Below, in pieces: positions 1-11,342 of a DNA stretch of 64,000 bases. Made by a program: the position numbers and the translations under genes. The stretch's first letter is position 1. Every line of letters begins with the position of its first letter. Source of the stretch: Rutpela maculata (taxonomy: Eukaryota; Arthropoda; Insecta; Coleoptera; Cerambycidae); NCBI GenBank assembly GCA_936432065.2, contig OW386288.2:14558706-14622705 (forward strand), read 5' to 3'. Under the pieces are notes generated by a model. It made no database searches, was not told the DNA's origin, and saw only the letters and a list, made by a program, of their open reading frames with translations.

Positions 1-112
1 TCAGAGGGGCCAAAAAATGCCCTCCCCCCAATATACTATAGTACTATTATATTGAATGGATCGGAAAAGAGTAGAAGAAAGAAAAATAAAAATAAAAAAT
101 CAGTTATAAACA

Positions 113-290
113 GATCTTATCTCGAAAATGGTGCGTCGTAGGGAAAAATTTTACTTACACCAAATGAAAGCTCATGAAATTCTCTACAACTTCCATTTTA
201 TATACTTTTTTCGAATTCGCAACCGTTTTCGAGCTACACGCTCCGGAAAAGTAAAAATTGTCAAAAAGATTTTTACCTCAAATTTACGCC
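113..290 (+). repeat. Left arm of an inverted repeat pair (R) beside the CXC gene
   Basis: This stretch recurs in reverse complement at about 1745-1935. Shared blocks include atggtgcgtcgtaggg, a gagctacacgctccgg-like block and aaccgttttcgagct, so the two copies are clearly homologous but diverged. On the plus strand R lies directly upstream of the CXC reading frame. On the minus strand the other copy lies directly downstream of the PIN-like fragment. R could therefore be a terminal repeat of an element or an internal or intronic segment of the PIN/CXC gene; the sequence alone does not decide. Confidence 0.8.
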
Positions 291-370
291 ACAGCTAGGG
301 TAAATGCACCGGTTGTGGCCACTATCATAGTTATTTTGCTCATCCTCCCTTCCCACAAACCAGTGACATT

Positions 371-871
371 ATGTCAATTGCGAATGGGGTGGTGGGAGAA
401 GCCACAATAAATTGTTACGATGCTGTTCGAGTTAATAAAGAGGCAATGAATAAGATAGTGGACTTGCCATTCTCAGACATCAAGTTGTCACGCAAAGATC
501 GTGCATTCACTCTTTCCTCTGTTAGCTCATCGATAAAAATTCACGATGGGGGTGGAAACATAGGAGACACCCTGGTGCCAATTACAACAGAAGATCTACC
601 AGCACCGGAGGTCCTACTGAAAACGATATTTTGCCGCTGCACCAAGGATTGTGGTTGTGGCAAATGTGGATGCCGGAAAACAATGCTGAACTGTTCTGCG
701 GCGTGCCTCCACTGCCAAGGGAAATGCCTCAACGGCGTGCCTGTTTACGACGAGGACGACGATGAAGACGACGTAGAGCCCCTTCAGCAAGATCCACCCA
801 CCACTGAGGATGAGGATGCCATGGACGAGGAACACTCAGGAGCCTCACGGCCAAAGAGGATGAAAACATGA
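371..871 (+). CDS. Cysteine-rich CXC (tesmin/TSO1-like) domain protein, C-terminal fragment
   Basis: An uninterrupted frame of 166 codons. Residues 76-83 read LPAPEVLL, followed by a cysteine cluster at residues 88, 90, 94, 96, 99, 101, 108, 112, 115 and 119, which is CXC spacing as in tesmin/TSO1-like DNA-binding domains. The tail after residue 126 is strongly acidic (runs of D and E) and ends in a basic PKRMKT. From knowledge of insect genomes, this domain closes a longer repetitive protein that carries an upstream PIN-like region; that region is not upstream here. The expected aromatic segment ahead of LVPIT appears to be deleted, so the first 60 residues fit the family poorly. The ATG at 371 is simply the first in frame. 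Function is unknown; Zn and DNA binding are inferred from the family. It is probably a relic that has kept an open frame. Confidence 0.7.
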   Translation: MSIANGVVGEATINCYDAVRVNKEAMNKIVDLPFSDIKLSRKDRAFTLSSVSSSIKIHDGGGNIGDTLVPITTEDLPAPEVLLKTIFCRCTKDCGCGKCGCRKTMLNCSAACLHCQGKCLNGVPVYDEDDDEDDVEPLQQDPPTTEDEDAMDEEHSGASRPKRMKT

Positions 872-1039
872 AGGAAAGGAATATATAACAATAGGAAAAA
901 ACAAAGGAATGGATATTTAGCCTATTATAAATGTTGATTTTAAAGTCTTTGAACAATTCGAGTATTACGTCATAGATATTTTTTTATTTAGAGCTAATAA
1001 ATGACAGATATTATTAGGAAGGTAAATATTCAGACTACT

Positions 1040-1690
1040 TTATTTTTTATGGAATACATCGCTTTCTACTTAAGCAGTCAAAAAATATATGATCCAAATC
1101 TGCAGTGACATTGCAAGTATCGCACAAGTCTGTGTCCACAACTCCTATCTTCTTGAGGTGCGCCGGGTAGCACCCGTGGCCAAATTATAGTCTGTTTATT
1201 GTAGTTACTTCTCTTCTTGAATATTTTAAATCTTTATGCCAATAACAAGTAGGAATATCTGGCTGAATGGTTGTGTAGCGAGTAGGATTTGTTATGCTAT
1301 ATTCTTTCCATAAGGTTGACCACGCATTTTTACTTTTTTTTTTCAATATACTAATACACTCTTGGACGTGCAGTCCACTGTTCAAAATTTCTCCATCGTT
1401 AATACTTTTTTGTTATGATGTCTACTTCTTCATTATGTTCTAAGCCTGTATGAGCTTTAACCCACACTTTGATTAACCTTCCTCTTTCTTTTAATTTATT
1501 TTAATTTCAGCAATACGCGTATGAATAGTGTAGTTAATGTCTTGACTGTTAGCAATACTTTGGAAAACAGACAGTGAATCTGATAAAATAGTGCAATGTT
1601 CATGTTCATTTCTGACGACGTATTCTAAGGCTTTGAGGATAGCCATAGCCTCGTTAAGTTTATATGATCTGTGTACAAAATTAAATTAAT
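1040..1690 (-). pseudogene. LINE fragment: RNase H plus C-terminal zinc-knuckle region
   Basis: Reading the minus strand from about 1670, one frame gives LNEAMAILKALEYV, then ILSDSLSVFQSI, then after an interruption VKAHTGLEHNEEVD. These match the RNase H domain of I/R1/Jockey-type non-LTR retrotransposons: the E of NEAMA, the D of SDS, and the H and D of the HTG...NEEVD block. It continues through a Trp-rich linker to NRLxFGHGCYPAHLKK and CDTCNVTADLDHIFFDC, the usual Cys/His tail. Stops and small frameshifts occur near 1500, 1410 and 1180, so it is dead. The reverse transcriptase part is missing, so the copy is 5' truncated. It lies between the two R arms. The tail motif TADLDHIFF recurs at about 21.1 kb, suggesting the same family. 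Confidence 0.82.
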
Positions 1691-1744
1691 AAAATTACTT
1701 ACCTTATATGTGACTTTTTTTACCATCTTTAAAATACAATTTTC

Positions 1745-1935
1745 TATTTTTCAGATAAAAATCTGTCTTTCGAAAATTTTTAGTTTTCCGGAGCGTATAG
1801 CTCGAAAACGGTTGCAAATTAAAATGAAAGTTGTCGAGAACTTCATGAGCTTGCATTCGGTATAAGAAAATTTTTCCCTACGACGCACCATTCTCGAGAG
1901 CGAAAAAACCAAAAGTGGGATATTCTCCCCCCCCC
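1745..1935 (-). repeat. Right arm of inverted repeat R
   Basis: Reverse-complement partner of 113-290, ending in a C tract near 1928-1940. It runs directly into the 3' end of the PIN-like fragment on the minus strand. Similarity is strong over about 170 bp with scattered substitutions. Confidence 0.8.
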
Positions 1936-1992
1936 CCCTAAGACCCCTGAACAACTTTCTGAAGGAATCGCTTAGGCCCTTGCTCACGCACT

Positions 1993-2304
1993 CTACACCT
2001 CCTTTATTGACTGAGCTATTTTATTTCGAGGCGTTTGAATAAGTCGCGTCTGGTTGTTTCCTCTCCCACATTTTTGGAAAAAGATTGTGTGTTTCTTTGT
2101 AATGCCAATGAGAATGACTAGGAGATCTATGTCTTCACCAGAGCGATCACTACAATATCGTTTGTAGAAGACTTAGAAATGGCTGTGGTGACAATCAGCA
2201 TGTCCGCATCTTCTTCTGCCTGGATTACAATAGTTTCCTCTTTTTCAAATGTGGTTTTTAATAAGTCGATAAAACGAATTTTATTGTTTTCATTAGATAA
2301 ACTG
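1993..2304 (-). pseudogene. PIN-like domain fragment of the PIN/CXC gene family
   Basis: The minus strand from 2304 reads NKIRFIDLLKTTFEKEE, then QAEEDADMLIVTTAI, then VVI. After a small frameshift near 2140 it continues GEDIDLLVILIGITKK and runs to a stop at 1993-1995. The acidic motifs DAD (about 2197-2207) and GED.DLL (about 2124-2139) are what I recognise from the PIN-like (5' nuclease fold) region of the same insect repeat proteins that end in the CXC domain seen at 371-871. About 100 codons survive, so both ends are lost. It is on the opposite strand to the CXC fragment, so the two cannot be exons of one gene as arranged. Catalytic function is inferred from the motifs only. It is clearly inactive. 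Confidence 0.65.
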
Positions 2305-2309
2305 AAAAA

Positions 2310-5195
2310 AAAAGAAAAATCGCTAAAAATGTCAAAATATGAAAAATTTGCAAAACTTTGAACAGTTGTATCCCAGACACTATTTGATCTACTGAGTCCG
2401 CTCTGGTATCAATTTGTAGCAAATTTAATCTACTTTTATAAAGTACTAAATTGCCTTTACCAAAAAAGTAGGCCTTAGGTGCCAAAATCAACAAAACTGA
2501 ATAAGAAAAACAAAAATCTCTGTTTTTTTGGATTTTTGACCAAGATCTGCCGAGGTCGTAAACTTGGATTTAACATTAAGGTACTTGTATACTGATAAGA
2601 GCGAATCTAGCGGTGGATTTAATAAATTAAAGCGCGAGAGAGATATAGTAATAGGATTTGGCAACGCTGTATTAAATACGATTGTCATAACTATCATATT
2701 TATACTAATCTGCTACAATTAATCTGGCTATATTTCGTTCATGCCGAGCTGAATTTTCCAATCTCGATATGCAATTTACGATGAGGTTTAACTGAAAGTC
2801 TTCCTCTTGACGTCGCGACATCATACAGCCGTTCCGCTAGTGTTTTTCGAAAAATATGAACGTGTCAAAATCGCATGTTTTTGTAATTTTTTCGTCTCAG
2901 AAATGCCAGCTGTTTTTTACTATTTTTCGCAGATATGTCCGAAATGGTAAGAGCTAGCTCCAAATAAAAAATTAGGTCAAACATGTGTTTTTCACTGTGA
3001 ATCCTTTGCTATCATCAGAATTTTAAGTTTTCTCTTCGTTTCGGAGATATTTACTGAAATGTCGACGATGTAGGGCAAAAAATCGCAAATTTTGTGCTTC
3101 AAAAGTTGACAACTTCTTAATCTTGACTCCTACGCCGAAAGACTATTCTAGCTAATTTAAATAGAATTAAATTTGCTAAAACTCTTTCTTTTATTTTTTG
3201 GATTTCGACAAAAATTAGGGAATTAGAGGGGGCGGAAATTGGGACTTTTCTTTTTTCTGTAAAATTTCGCCATTTTGTCACCGTAATTAATCGGTAATTA
3301 ATTAAAATCGATCTCATATACGATGTCCACTTAATATCATGTATTACCTAGATACCTTATTAATCTCGGCCCTTCAAAACAAAAGTTTCTGACAAAATTA
3401 TTTTTTTAAGATTTACATGCATTTTCTAGGAAAACATGAAATTTTCCCCATTTACTCGAATATCTCGATATTCAAATTTAAGGAGCATTTATACTAATTT
3501 TTAATCTTATACTTTTTAAAAATTTAAATATTCACGCCATCTTCTTAATATGCAACGTTGCCAATCAATTTCAACAGCTGTTTCATTTAGACAAATGTAG
3601 GTCTTAAAATTGATTAAAGTTCTAATAACTTTTATACTAGGCGGACGATTTTTTCAGCGTTTTAACAGAGTGTTAATAAGAAAATACTTAATGTTATGTT
3701 AGTTTTTGAAACATATTTCTCAAAAATTGTGGTAATAAGAGCGAAAATTAAGTTGAGCCGATCTCTACTACGTCAAATAAGGCATCTTTGCCTAAAAAAG
3801 TCAAACTTTCCGAATCAATTACTACGAAACTAAACGGACGATTTTATTTTTATTGAAAATTCAAGTGTAAAATCACTTTATTTATTAGTATACCAAATTA
3901 CATTTAAAACTGTAAAAGTTCATTTTAGTATACAAGTACCTTAATTTTTAATCATATACAGCATATTAAAAAAGCATACCCGATTTGACGTCAAGTAACC
4001 CCCCCCCCCCTTTTGATGCCAAGATTACTGGATTAATAGTGCTAATAATGCTAATGCTAATGAATAATAATTAAAAAAATACTGAAAGGATTAGTTGTTA
4101 GTTAGGTTAGAATCGGCGGCAAATTAAAAAATGGCAAGAAACCCGAAATTGTCATATCTGGGTGCAAGGGTGTTAGATTGACATGGTATGCCCCTTATAT
4201 ACGGTGTCAAAAAGTATAACTAATATAGTGTAACTTTCTTGAAGCAAATTACATATATATGCATAACATTAAAATAAGTGCGTGTGTGTGAGAGCAGCAA
4301 CTGACAAGTCCATGAAATATTCTGTGGCAACCACCCGAGAATCCATGATAAAATGCAGTTTGGTTTAATGCAAATGACAACTTCGTGGGTTGTAAAAAAT
4401 TATAGTTTTTAGAGAGGGATGAAATTTGTTTAATTATCCTTCCACACCTGAACTAATGTGCCTACGTAGAATTTTATGGTGGAACAATAAGCGTGCTCTC
4501 ATGCCAGACATAGTGCTATTTAATATTGGAATTGGAGAGTGTTTTATGGCCACGTCTTCAATACATACTCGTTTAAATTACAATAGGGCATTATTAAATA
4601 ACTGTTCTCTGTACAGACACCAATGCGCAATTTTTATTTTATTATTTGTATCGATAAAATCACCGGCCATTATGTGATAATGATTTTTCTGTTTTCTTTG
4701 TTGGTTTTAAGTACTTTTTTAGTGTCACTGACATCACGCTCTGCTTGATCAGATAGGGTGTTCTGAAACAGATAAAACACCGCTTGGAAGGAGGCTGTGG
4801 GCTTTAAAATATTTTCATAAATATTCCAGGATTAAACTAAAAATCACTTTTCACTACAACACTGTGTAAGTTGATTTTTCACAGCTCGTGTGCATTACTA
4901 CACAGTATCAAATACGATGAAAAGTTTCCACAAAACACTGAAGCATTTGAATACTACACTTGAGAACTACTCGAATTGCGTTTCGAAAACTGTGTTGGCA
5001 TCATCTGCAGATGATTAAAACTAAAGTAAACTTGACATACTGAATTAATGTAATATAAACCAAAATGTTAGTGTTGTTATCTATATAGATTCGGAAAGTG
5101 TTGGATTAGATATTGCATTAGTTTCAACGACTTAACCGACGGCCCACAAGAAAGGCGCCTACCAGTACTCTAGCAGAGGCAAAGAGTGACACGCC
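2310..5195. other. Gene-poor AT-rich stretch, no feature recognised
   Basis: No long frame and no recognisable protein similarity. Several phrases such as tatctcga and tttcggagatattta resemble the low-complexity bodies of nonautonomous DNA elements elsewhere in the window, and there is a C tract at about 4000-4011. I could not find paired termini. Confidence 0.5.
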
Positions 5196-5223
5196 CCATC
5201 AAAAGAATTGCATACATCATTGC

Positions 5224-5725
5224 TTGCTTCGCTCTCGCTTGCTGTTATTGCCATACCAAAACCAACACTTTTCGATTCTGTATAAAAGACCACATGTGGT
5301 CAAAATAGAAAGCTCTCTTTCATATGGACATGAGCTAAACATCGGAACACCCCAGGGTAGTGTGCTGCGTCCATTGATATTCCTGATATATGTAAATGAT
5401 CTACCACACTATATAAACTCTGCAAATGTTTACATGTATACGGATGACAGATCTCTTATAGTTACGGCAACAACTCCTGAACAACTATAGAAGAATGCTT
5501 TATATTTTTTTAGCAAATCTTTTAGATTTGTTCTGTGATTGGTACTTTAGAAATAGGCTTATAATAAATTATGGTAAAACAGTTTACATTCATTTGACTA
5601 CAAAACTAAAAAGAACGGAGTACAATTTTAATATAAAACATAGTCATTCTATATCGCTTCAATCAGAAATAAAGTTTCTGGGAACTATAATTGATGCGAA
5701 TTTCAGCTTTACAAGTCAATAGCCT
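5224..5725 (+). pseudogene. LINE reverse transcriptase fragment, domains 4-7
   Basis: Two frames joined across a stop near 5490 give a continuous reverse transcriptase segment. GTPQGSVLRPLIFLIYVNDL is the conserved GxPQGSxLGPxLF block with G changed to R. MYTDDRSL is the catalytic box, with T in place of A. WYFRNRLIINYGKT and EIKFLGTIIDANFSF then match the thumb region. It belongs to the CR1/Jockey-like group of non-LTR elements; I cannot place it more closely. The 5' part and the C terminus are missing. Dead, because of the stop and the truncations. Confidence 0.8.
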
Positions 5726-5759
5726 GGAAAATATTGGCATTAGAGGGATTGCCCTTGAT

Positions 5760-6065
5760 CTTATAGGTAGTTAAATTTGGAAAAACCGTAGAATTTGGAG
5801 TACCTCAAGGGACTGTTTTAGGTCCTCTTCTTTTCAATACATATATGTTAATGATTTGTTTAGCCCTAATATGCAAGTGCACATCATTAGCTTTGCTGGT
5901 GACACTGTAGTATTCTATAAAAGCAGCATTTGGGAACAACTAAAGGATCTAGTTGAAGAAGATTTTGTGATAATAATTATTGAATGATTTAACAATAGGC
6001 TCCTAACCATAAATTTTAAAACGTTTTTTGTGCCGTTCAGTGGTCATGTAGACAAATTGTCGTGC
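5760..6065 (+). pseudogene. Second LINE reverse transcriptase fragment, same family as 30.1-32.7 kb
   Basis: KTVEFGVPQGTVLGPLLFN is followed after a frameshift by FAGDTVVFYKSS, WEQLKDLVEEDF, FNNRLLTINFKTFFVPF. It aligns block for block with the end of the longer minus-strand LINE at 31.27-32.73 kb (YGVPQGTVLGPLLFN, FADDTVV). The catalytic FADD is FAGD here, so the active site is lost. It starts directly after another LINE fragment, suggesting one inserted beside or into the other. Confidence 0.78.
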
Positions 6066-6199
6066 TAGAACAATATCCAATAGTTCTCACGGGCACAATG
6101 CTCAGAATTCAATAGTTCGGTCGCCAGTGGCCTTTAAAGTCTAAACATATAAAGTTCTTATAATATAGTCATCTTGAGATGAATCTTTGACCCCAAAAG

Positions 6200-6990
6200 T
6201 TCTGTGACTGGACCGCAAGACATCTACCCCTCCGTGTTCGAGTGCGGGGAATACAATGCTGGCAATATTTTCCGACATACCCTTCACCCACTACCCTTGA
6301 ACTGGAAAAACCACCCCATTTTCCGATTTTCCGGTGCTAGGCTTGCGAAGACTTATCGGATCGGTTTTTTTTGTCAATTCGAATAAAATAAGTAACGATT
6401 GACCACAGAATGTTCATTAGAGATTGAGTTCAGTGCGAGAGCCCTAAGGCCTACAAATATGTGGTGGTTGAAACTACCGCCACTCCCAATAACGAAATGC
6501 CACGAAAACAACGAATATCCGCTGGGAAACGGTATACCCCGTTTTCGAGGGGGAACATGATGGTGGCATTATTTCCCGACCTATCCCTTTACTAAATCAA
6601 AAAAACCACCCCTTTTAACGAAGTTCCGGTGCTGGGCTTGCGAGGGATTGTTGTATCGGTTTTTTGTCAATTCGAATAAAATAAGTAAAAATTGACTACA
6701 GATGACCTAACCCACCCCCGGGAATTGAAACTACTCCCACCCCCAATAACGAAATACCACGAAAACAACGAAAATCAGCTTGAAAACGGTAAACTCTCGT
6801 ATTCGAGGGCGTCGAATACATTGGTGACAATATCTTCGAACTACCCTTCACCCACTACCCCCGAACATGAAAACCACCCCCTTTTCCGATTTTTCGCTGC
6901 TAGGCTTGCGAGAGCTTGTAGGATAGGCTTTTTTCTCGTCAATTCGAATAAAATAAATAAATCTCGATCAGACGAGACCCAAACAACCCA
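6200..6990 (+). repeat. Diverged tandem repeat, about three units of roughly 270-300 bp
   Basis: Three successive copies share accaccccttttccgatttt-like blocks (near 6310, 6605, 6870), a gctaggcttgcgag block, and gtcaattcgaataaaataa (near 6374, 6666, 6937). Between units lie caccccccaataacgaaat-like and ccacgaaaacaacgaa blocks. Spacing is near 295 and then 270 bp. Frames through it are by-products of the repeat. No transposase or other gene is seen. Confidence 0.8.
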
Positions 6991-7019
6991 GGGATCAAGC
7001 AGTCTTTACACGAAGTGAA

Positions 7020-8540
7020 CTTTTGTAATCAGACACTTTAAGTATAAAAACTGTTTTCTGAAAATTGACTGATTAAACACACGGTTGGTCAACAAATTTT
7101 ACATATCCTTGTCCATTGGCATAATAATATGCCGAAATTTCCATCGAAATAAAAAAAATACTCATTCACTAGGAATTCTGAAGAAACATCTAAAAACATA
7201 GCTTTTCCATACACCTAAAAACAAACTACATCAGTTCATAGATAGGAAAAGTCCGAAGTTCCGGACTAAAATAAAGTAGTAGAAGCAGTGTGTAGTGCTA
7301 CCTTATTGTATGCATGAATCATTCTACTGCTACAAAGTCAATATTGAATATTTGATCAATAAATTCTCGGACAAAAAGTATGGAAAGTGACTAGCGTCAC
7401 CTTCTTAGCTAATACGAATTATAGGTAGAGTGTTGGAATCACTATCACTATAGTGTTTTATCGAGCATCTACACAATTATGTTAATATCTTCTCAGCAGA
7501 TATAAAGACAAATTTGTATGAGGAGATACTGCATTTTGAGCCGTCAACACCTGTCACTGACCCACCGGCCCCGTATAATGATTTCATTCTCGTAATTTAA
7601 TTGTCAGACCTCGTATTAATTTCCCATACCTTCTAGTGAATTTTATTTTTCTTTGCAGCAGCGTACTTAACGGCGATAACCTTAGCAATATACCATACAT
7701 AATAGAGGCACCAATATGGTTTAAGTGCCCACTTAATAACGTAATATGCAATAATACGCCGTAAGAATATGCAAGCAATGCAAGCATACATAAACATTAA
7801 AACAAAACAAAGTAGACGGCAAATAACAGGCTTGACAATAATCTGATCCACAATATTTTACCCATTAATTGCAATATCGTTATATAAATCTAAATTGGAA
7901 AAGCCGGCGTAATATTCTCGCAACAATAAAACCATAAAGTACACTGGTTAATTAACCTTCGTATTCACAATTATGCAATTCCTATATATGGCCTTTTAAA
8001 TGTTTTGTATTCATGAATCATTTACTCGGCATGTATATTTTAGCATAATTATAAACTAATAGAATAGATAGACAAATTCTTGCACAATCTCTGGGAATAA
8101 GAAAAACGGATAATATTTCGTGTATGTATGAACTTATTCCATCATATTAATGGAGAAGGACATACAAAACAATGTTTTACTACACACCTTGCCAGAGTGT
8201 GCTCTATTCTCGCTCGGCGCGCCAGCGTGCAGTTTCGATGATGGAAGTATTTTTATTTGGTTAATTCTGCAAAGAATCGATTTTACTTATAGCTTTTTGA
8301 AAGAGAAATATTGTATTCTAAACAAATGGAGCCATTTTCAGATTGATTTGATTTTTTGTTTTAAAAGTTATAAAATTGCTATTCAAAATTGCCATACTCC
8401 TCCCTCAGTTTCTCTGAACGTACGTACGGAAACACCCTACAGGTCGCAATACTTAACGAATCCATTTTTAATCACATCGTCTATATCCTAAAAGAACCCT
8501 ACTGAATTTCATAATGATTCGTCCAATAGTTTAATTGTTA
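7020..8540. other. No gene recognised; possibly low-copy noncoding DNA
   Basis: A 113-codon frame at 8150-8491 matches nothing I recognise and has no supporting context. The stretch 7560-7930 lacks the repeat phrases seen elsewhere and may be single-copy host sequence. Confidence 0.4.
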
Positions 8541-8545
8541 TAAAT

Positions 8546-8690
8546 GATTATATTTCGCAATTTTCTCCTTCAACAATTACATAACATAAGTAGTTTCCGT
8601 CTCTTGAGTGATTGAGTCACAACGTTTAAAGTAAGTTTTTTCCTCCTATCCCCTCTCAGATCCTTACCAAACGAGCTATCGGACCTCACT
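8546..8690 (+). repeat. Unknown dispersed repeat, copy 1 (blocks A then B)
   Basis: Block A (8546-8586, ttttctccttcaacaattac) and block B (about 8624-8690, ttttttcctcctatcccctc) both recur in reverse complement at 9181-9222 and 9342-9413. The order is permuted relative to this copy (see findings). Confidence 0.75.
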
Positions 8691-9180
8691 TTGTTTTTTT
8701 ATGTTATTCGAGTTAGACGTGTATCAGTAACTAAGTTAATGTGTTAATATTTACTATAATCTATGATTCACATCAAGTACACTGGTAAAAAGTAAGGCAT
8801 ATTTTTGTTAATGTATTGAAATGCAACACACATACGTTGTGTTACTATTAGCCTAATCAGTCACATGATATATTTGTTTATTTGTTTATAATAAACCTGT
8901 GAATTCAGTAAGGAGCCTCATTGAAGGAATATTTAGGGGTTCCAATATGGACTTACATAATGACATAAGATTTGGGAAGGCCTATTGCTACGTTCGAATA
9001 ATACATAATAGAAATTTATTTTGCATTACTAATATTATTTATAATAAAAACCAAGTGTTACGCATTAAAATTACAAATTGTTTCAGAGTCTATTACTAAA
9101 GAACTCAAATAGCTGAAAATTTTTCACATTATTAATACATGTGGTCTTAAAATAGATCATGTTCTTTAAACATCTACCTG

Positions 9181-9426
9181 TGTTATGTAATTGTTGAAGG
9201 AGAAAATTGTGAAATATAATTGAAAAATTAATCGACTTACCTGAAGATTAATTTAAATTAATGAACAATTTTTCCAAACCAATTATACCCCACCCTCCCT
9301 TACAAACTCTTTTCCAAAGATCTATTTCGCACAACACAAGTGAGGTCCTGCAGCTCATCTGGTAAGGATCTGAGAGGGGATAGGAGGAAAAAACTTACTT
9401 TAAAGTCGATTAATTTATCCATTATT
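9181..9426 (-). repeat. Unknown dispersed repeat, copy 2 (inverted, permuted)
   Basis: 9181-9222 is the reverse complement of block A and 9342-9413 of block B. A further short inverted repeat (aaattaatcgactt near 9225, aagtcgattaattt near 9409) brackets the segment holding B, which could be the ends of a small element. Confidence 0.7.
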
Positions 9427-10690
9427 TGAAACCGTCACGAAATTTTGTGGACCATTTTTCTCGTTCTCGGTATCTATTGAATAAATGAAACGATTCTTTC
9501 ATTTAACTCTATCTAAAAAATGAAACAATGAATTAGTCCCAAACTTTTACCGTATTACTGTAGAAGAACTCACTATTGCTCGCTGAAAGAAGTGAAAATA
9601 TTTATTTTTATTAAGGACGCCAGTCACTCTCTCTTCAACGTAGGATGACCTTTTCTACTTTCTGTGAGGTTCGGTTAATTTTAAAACATCACCAAGGACT
9701 GTAGTCTAGAAATAGATGAGAAAGGTTTAAGTTTGTACCTACTGTGGATTGCTTACTGCTCTCTCCAGTCTACCATCTTGTGATGCACTTGTCTTATCTC
9801 TAAACACTTCTGAAACGCCAGAGAGGTTAAACTTAAAGTTAATCATTCAGTTAAGAAAATGCAAGAGTTCAAATAATACGATTTATTGTATAAAGTTCAA
9901 AAGTGTACAAATAAATGTTGGTAAAGTGCCTATCTAGTTATAATGTCAGAATCTGTCTACCAAACATAGCAAAGGCAGACACAGAGCATTTATCTCAACT
10001 ACATACAATGAAGAGTAATAAATAGTATCAGTCTACTGACACAATACGATTCACAATTTCTTAGAAGTTTATGTTTGTCTATTTAACCGACGGTAATAAT
10101 AAATATTTACTTAAATTTTGGTTCGCTTTCTTCAGAAAAATACGATTGAATTACATTTTCTCTTAAATTTACTTTTCGATGAAAAGAAATGTAATGTGTA
10201 CATAAAGTAAGAAAGCGGGCCGAATATACTTCCTTGAAGAAGCCCGGAACTCTTTCTCCCTCTCTTTCCCTCTCTTTCTCTCTCTGTCTCTGTATTTCTC
10301 ACTTAATACGACTACGCCCTTTCTCATTTCTGAGTATAGAGCTGCGCAACTGCATCGATATCATCCTGTATATCAATAAATGTTTGGATTGGTGTCATCG
10401 CATTGACCATATATCTCAACATCTTGATTTCAGTGATTGTTGCAAGTGCAGTAAATGTTATCGCGTTAAACTAATTAGCCAGTTTGCCAGCGTGGCTCGT
10501 ACTCAGCTTTAACGAATGATAATTTCGTCAGATGAATGTTAAATAGGCAGTAATTAAATTCTGGTTTGAATATTAAATAAGCCCATGCATAGGAAATTTG
10601 ATGGTCGCACAGGTGTTAGAACAGGTGTCGATCAATATTCATAAGCAATTTGTGTTTTCGTTCGCTAAATATTTAACTAGTGTGGATAAG
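9427..10690. other. No gene recognised; pyrimidine-rich tract at 10240-10300
   Basis: Only a CT-rich simple repeat (ctctttccctctctttctc) stands out. Short frames here have no recognisable content. Confidence 0.5.
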
Positions 10691-10901
10691 TAATGGACAT
10701 CCCGATATGGCGTCCCCTGACAATCCTTGTACAGATCCTGTGATTGTTTCTGATGAAATATTTATTCAAAATATTCCGTACGTAAAGTGGCAGTGATCGA
10801 AGCGGGAATATATAATTAATGTTATTGTAATTGTGTTGTAATAACCTAATTACATGGTACTTGCATCCGTTGTCGCTTGATTCAGTATCATTGAGTGTCA
10901 G

Positions 10902-11061
10902 TATCTCTTTCTATGGGCTTGCATAAAATGTTAGCATTAAAACTATTCGAAAGTGGAATGAAAAATTACGCTCGCGGTGTTGCAGATTTAATGCAAAATT
11001 TATTTCATATGTGGAACAGAATCATTGACAGTGAAAGGATGCAGGCAGTTTCTCAAGGGTG
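10902..11061 (+). CDS. Short open segment, possible degraded helix-turn-helix exon
   Basis: A frame closed upstream by a stop at about 10899 runs 48 codons from the ATG at 10914 to a TGA at about 11060. It reads LKLFESGMKNYARGVADLM and then HMWNRI. LESGM...VA.......W loosely resembles the N-terminal helix-turn-helix of pogo/Tigger transposases, but the match is weak and no DDE region follows. It may equally be a chance frame or a host exon. Confidence 0.22.
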
Positions 11062-11342
11062 ATTTTATTTTAGGGATATATTTTTCACCAAATATTTATT
11101 TCAGAATATCTACAGAATATTAGTTTACAACAACATATACATTATCTTACATATAAGAACAGATAAAACATTAGACAATGTAGATAATAAAAAACATGCA
11201 TGTAAATTAACTTAAAAAGGCTTACACAAAAAAGTACAAACACACTAAACTAGACTATAACTAACGATACAGAGATACAATTTAAGATTAGTATATGAAT
11301 ACAAGTTGACAATAGCTGATGTGACTTTTGCAAACAGGACAA

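Noticed and set aside
8150..8491. 113-codon open frame
   Set aside because: No similarity that I can recognise, and it sits in repeat-like DNA.
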